Positions 6,328-6,850 of a stretch of DNA of 6,850 bases are shown piece after piece; positions within the stretch are counted from its first letter, which is position 1, and each line of letters starts with the position of its first letter. The DNA lies in contig NMQN01000773.1 of the NCBI GenBank assembly GCA_003575245.1, positions 1 through 6,850 on the forward strand. The letters are read 5' to 3'. The notes below the pieces were generated by a model. It was not told where the DNA came from and ran no database searches. It was given only the letters and a program-made list of their open reading frames with translations. Made by a program: the position numbers and the translations under genes. This stretch comes from Candidatus Atribacteria bacterium 1244-E10-H5-B2 (GTDB lineage: Bacteria > Atribacterota > JS1 > SB-45 > 34-128).

Positions 6328-6423
6328 GTGCCTAGACTTAAAATTTCAGAGTCTAAAGACTACTTTGTTGATGAACAAGGTAAGAAATTCTTCTATCTAG
6401 CAGATACCGCATATAATGCATAA
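6328..6423 (+). pseudogene. Truncated 5' end of an apiosidase-like (DUF4038/GH140-type) glycosidase
   Basis: GTG at 6328 has a perfect AGGAGGT (6314-6320) seven bases upstream and opens 31 codons ending at TAA (6421-6423). The peptide begins PRLKISESKDYFVDEQGK and continues into FFYLADTAYNA. This matches the start of the DUF4038 apiosidase-like family: a short strand and turn with VDE-x-GKxFFYLxDTAW. Members run to more than 400 residues, so over 90% is missing. No frame continues the homology after about 6420; all three plus-strand frames reach a stop by 6431. An inverted GCAT-ATA-ATGC (6409-6419) sits at the break. The intact ribosome site and family N-terminus argue that a real gene followed the TIM-barrel gene and was lost by insertion or deletion. 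The family call comes from memory of its motif over a short stretch. Confidence 0.6.
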
Positions 6424-6561
6424 TTTTTAAGTCTCGCGTATGTTCTCCTACCTTAAAATTCGATTTTTATCAAAAACTTGCCTCTTTTACTGGTCTAGCT
6501 CAAGACTTTATATCAATTTTCGCTTTATTCGGTATTTTGTTATTTATTTAGCTAAAAAATA

Positions 6562-6575
6562 GGTATAATCATACC
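6562..6575. repeat. Small inverted repeat GGTAT-AATC-ATACC
   Basis: Five-base arms flank a four-base loop, inside the gene-free tail. The sequence TATAAT at 6564-6569 is embedded in it, but no -35 box lies at a proper distance on the plus strand. Function unknown. Confidence 0.4.
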
Positions 6576-6660
6576 AACCACCCTAAAAGACCCCCCTTAA
6601 AATCGCTTGGATTAGCTTTATTTTTGGCAACTAAGTGATAAAACTGCTAATAACTGAAAT

Positions 6661-6735
6661 GTTAACTTTTGTTAACCTGAAAATGTAACCTTTTATTACA
6701 TCGATCCCCCTTTTTTTTGTAAGATAAACCTTACA
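6661..6735. repeat. Cluster of three perfect six-base inverted repeats
   Basis: Three small hairpin-forming repeats follow each other: GTTAAC-TTTT-GTTAAC (6661-6676), ATGTAA-7 bp-TTACAT (6683-6701) and TGTAAG-6 bp-CTTACA (6718-6735). Arms are perfect and loops are 4, 7 and 6 bases. The middle and last share the TGTAA/TTACA core. Such clusters can mark the ends of IS200/IS605-type elements or a regulator binding array; neither is shown here. Confidence 0.45.
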
Positions 6736-6777
6736 TTCTTTACTTTAACCCCTAACCCTTTCTTTTTATCAGAATAA

Positions 6778-6830
6778 CCTTCATTTCCTTCATTTCCTTT
6801 TTGTCTAAATAGCTTTCGTTTCTTTCGTTT
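6778..6830. repeat. Two adjacent 9-bp tandem duplications
   Basis: CCTTCATTT is repeated at 6778-6786 and 6787-6795 and begins a third time. CTTTCGTTT is repeated at 6813-6821 and 6822-6830. Both units are pyrimidine-rich and nine bases long, separated by 17-18 bases. They probably arose by replication slippage. Confidence 0.6.
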
Positions 6831-6831
6831 T

Positions 6832-6850
6832 GAATATAGACCCTGACCCC
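6832..6850. mobile_element. Possible flank of an IS200-like/REP-associated transposase element
   Basis: On the minus strand the edge reads GGGGTCAGGGTCTATATTC. This closely resembles the GGGGTCAGGTCT...-type sequence commonly seen next to IS200-like (Y1, REP-associated) transposase genes in many bacteria. The transposase itself would lie outside the window. The resemblance is from memory and covers only 19 bases cut by the window edge. Confidence 0.35.

Larger units (their letters stand above)
6424..6850. other. Gene-free tail, probable mobile-element or deletion scar
   Basis: These 427 bases contain no open frame with recognisable protein features on either strand. The plus strand is pyrimidine-rich with runs of C at 6591-6596, 6706-6710, 6748-6757 and the right edge. 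It carries several short inverted repeats, two 9-bp tandem duplications, and an IS200-like flank motif at the edge. No ribosomal, transfer or CRISPR sequence is seen, and no clear intrinsic terminator for the upstream gene. Confidence 0.55.

Noticed and set aside
6537..6569. Promoter-like TTGTTA and TATAAT on the plus strand in the tail.
   Set aside because: The spacer is 21 bp, too long for a standard promoter, and no gene follows.
6574..6597. G-runs on the minus strand (GGGGGG...GGG.GG.GG) as a G-quadruplex.
   Set aside because: Only two runs reach three G, so at best a weak two-layer structure; other G-runs in the tail are too far apart.
6696..6848. A 51-codon frame on the minus strand, open from the right edge and ending at 6698-6696, lysine-rich.
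   Set aside because: Its composition reflects the A-rich strand. It includes the 9-bp tandem duplications and homopurine runs, and shows no recognisable domain. It could be the end of a gene outside the window but cannot be supported.
6424..6850. CRISPR array in the repeat-bearing tail.
   Set aside because: The repeats are nine-base tandem copies and unrelated small palindromes; there are no regularly spaced repeats of 24-37 bases.

Overview
The window is AT-rich bacterial DNA with clear Shine-Dalgarno sites and sigma-70-type promoters. Arginine is mostly AGA/AGG and isoleucine often ATA. This suits a low-GC, probably anaerobic and possibly thermophilic bacterium (Bacillota or Halanaerobia-like, Thermotogota or Atribacterota are all possible). 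No marker gene is present, so the assignment is loose.

Layout. Positions 1-5115 hold a tightly packed operon on the minus strand. In transcription order it encodes: a SIS-domain sugar-phosphate isomerase (5115-4468); a zinc-dependent sorbitol dehydrogenase-type oxidoreductase (4499-3450, overlapping the previous gene by 32 bp); an oxidoreductase of the DRL (DXR-like)/SAF-domain family (3428-2136); an L-fucose/L-arabinose isomerase-like protein (2114-711); and the first 231 codons of an FGGY sugar kinase that runs off the left edge (693-1). Positions 5116-5414 are a divergent control region with two good promoters, a long inverted repeat between them and an operator-like palindrome on the rightward -35 box. 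On the plus strand, 5415-6275 encodes a xylose isomerase-like TIM-barrel protein with a complete metal-binding set. After it, 6328-6423 is the intact beginning of an apiosidase-like (DUF4038/GH140-type) glycosidase that stops after 31 codons. The rest (6424-6850) has no convincing gene. It holds small palindromes and tandem repeats, and ends in a motif resembling the flanks of IS200/REP-associated transposases. It looks like a mobile-element scar that removed the glycosidase.

How the genes may work together. Two carbohydrate isomerases, a polyol/sugar dehydrogenase, a kinase, a sugar-phosphate isomerase and a probable reductoisomerase form a sugar-catabolic locus. The DRL family was founded on an enzyme that interconverts a linear pentulose phosphate and a branched tetritol phosphate. 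Together with the apiosidase-like remnant, this suggests degradation of a branched-chain sugar such as apiose or apiitol to a pentulose phosphate. That pathway is inference. No transporter or regulator lies in the window.
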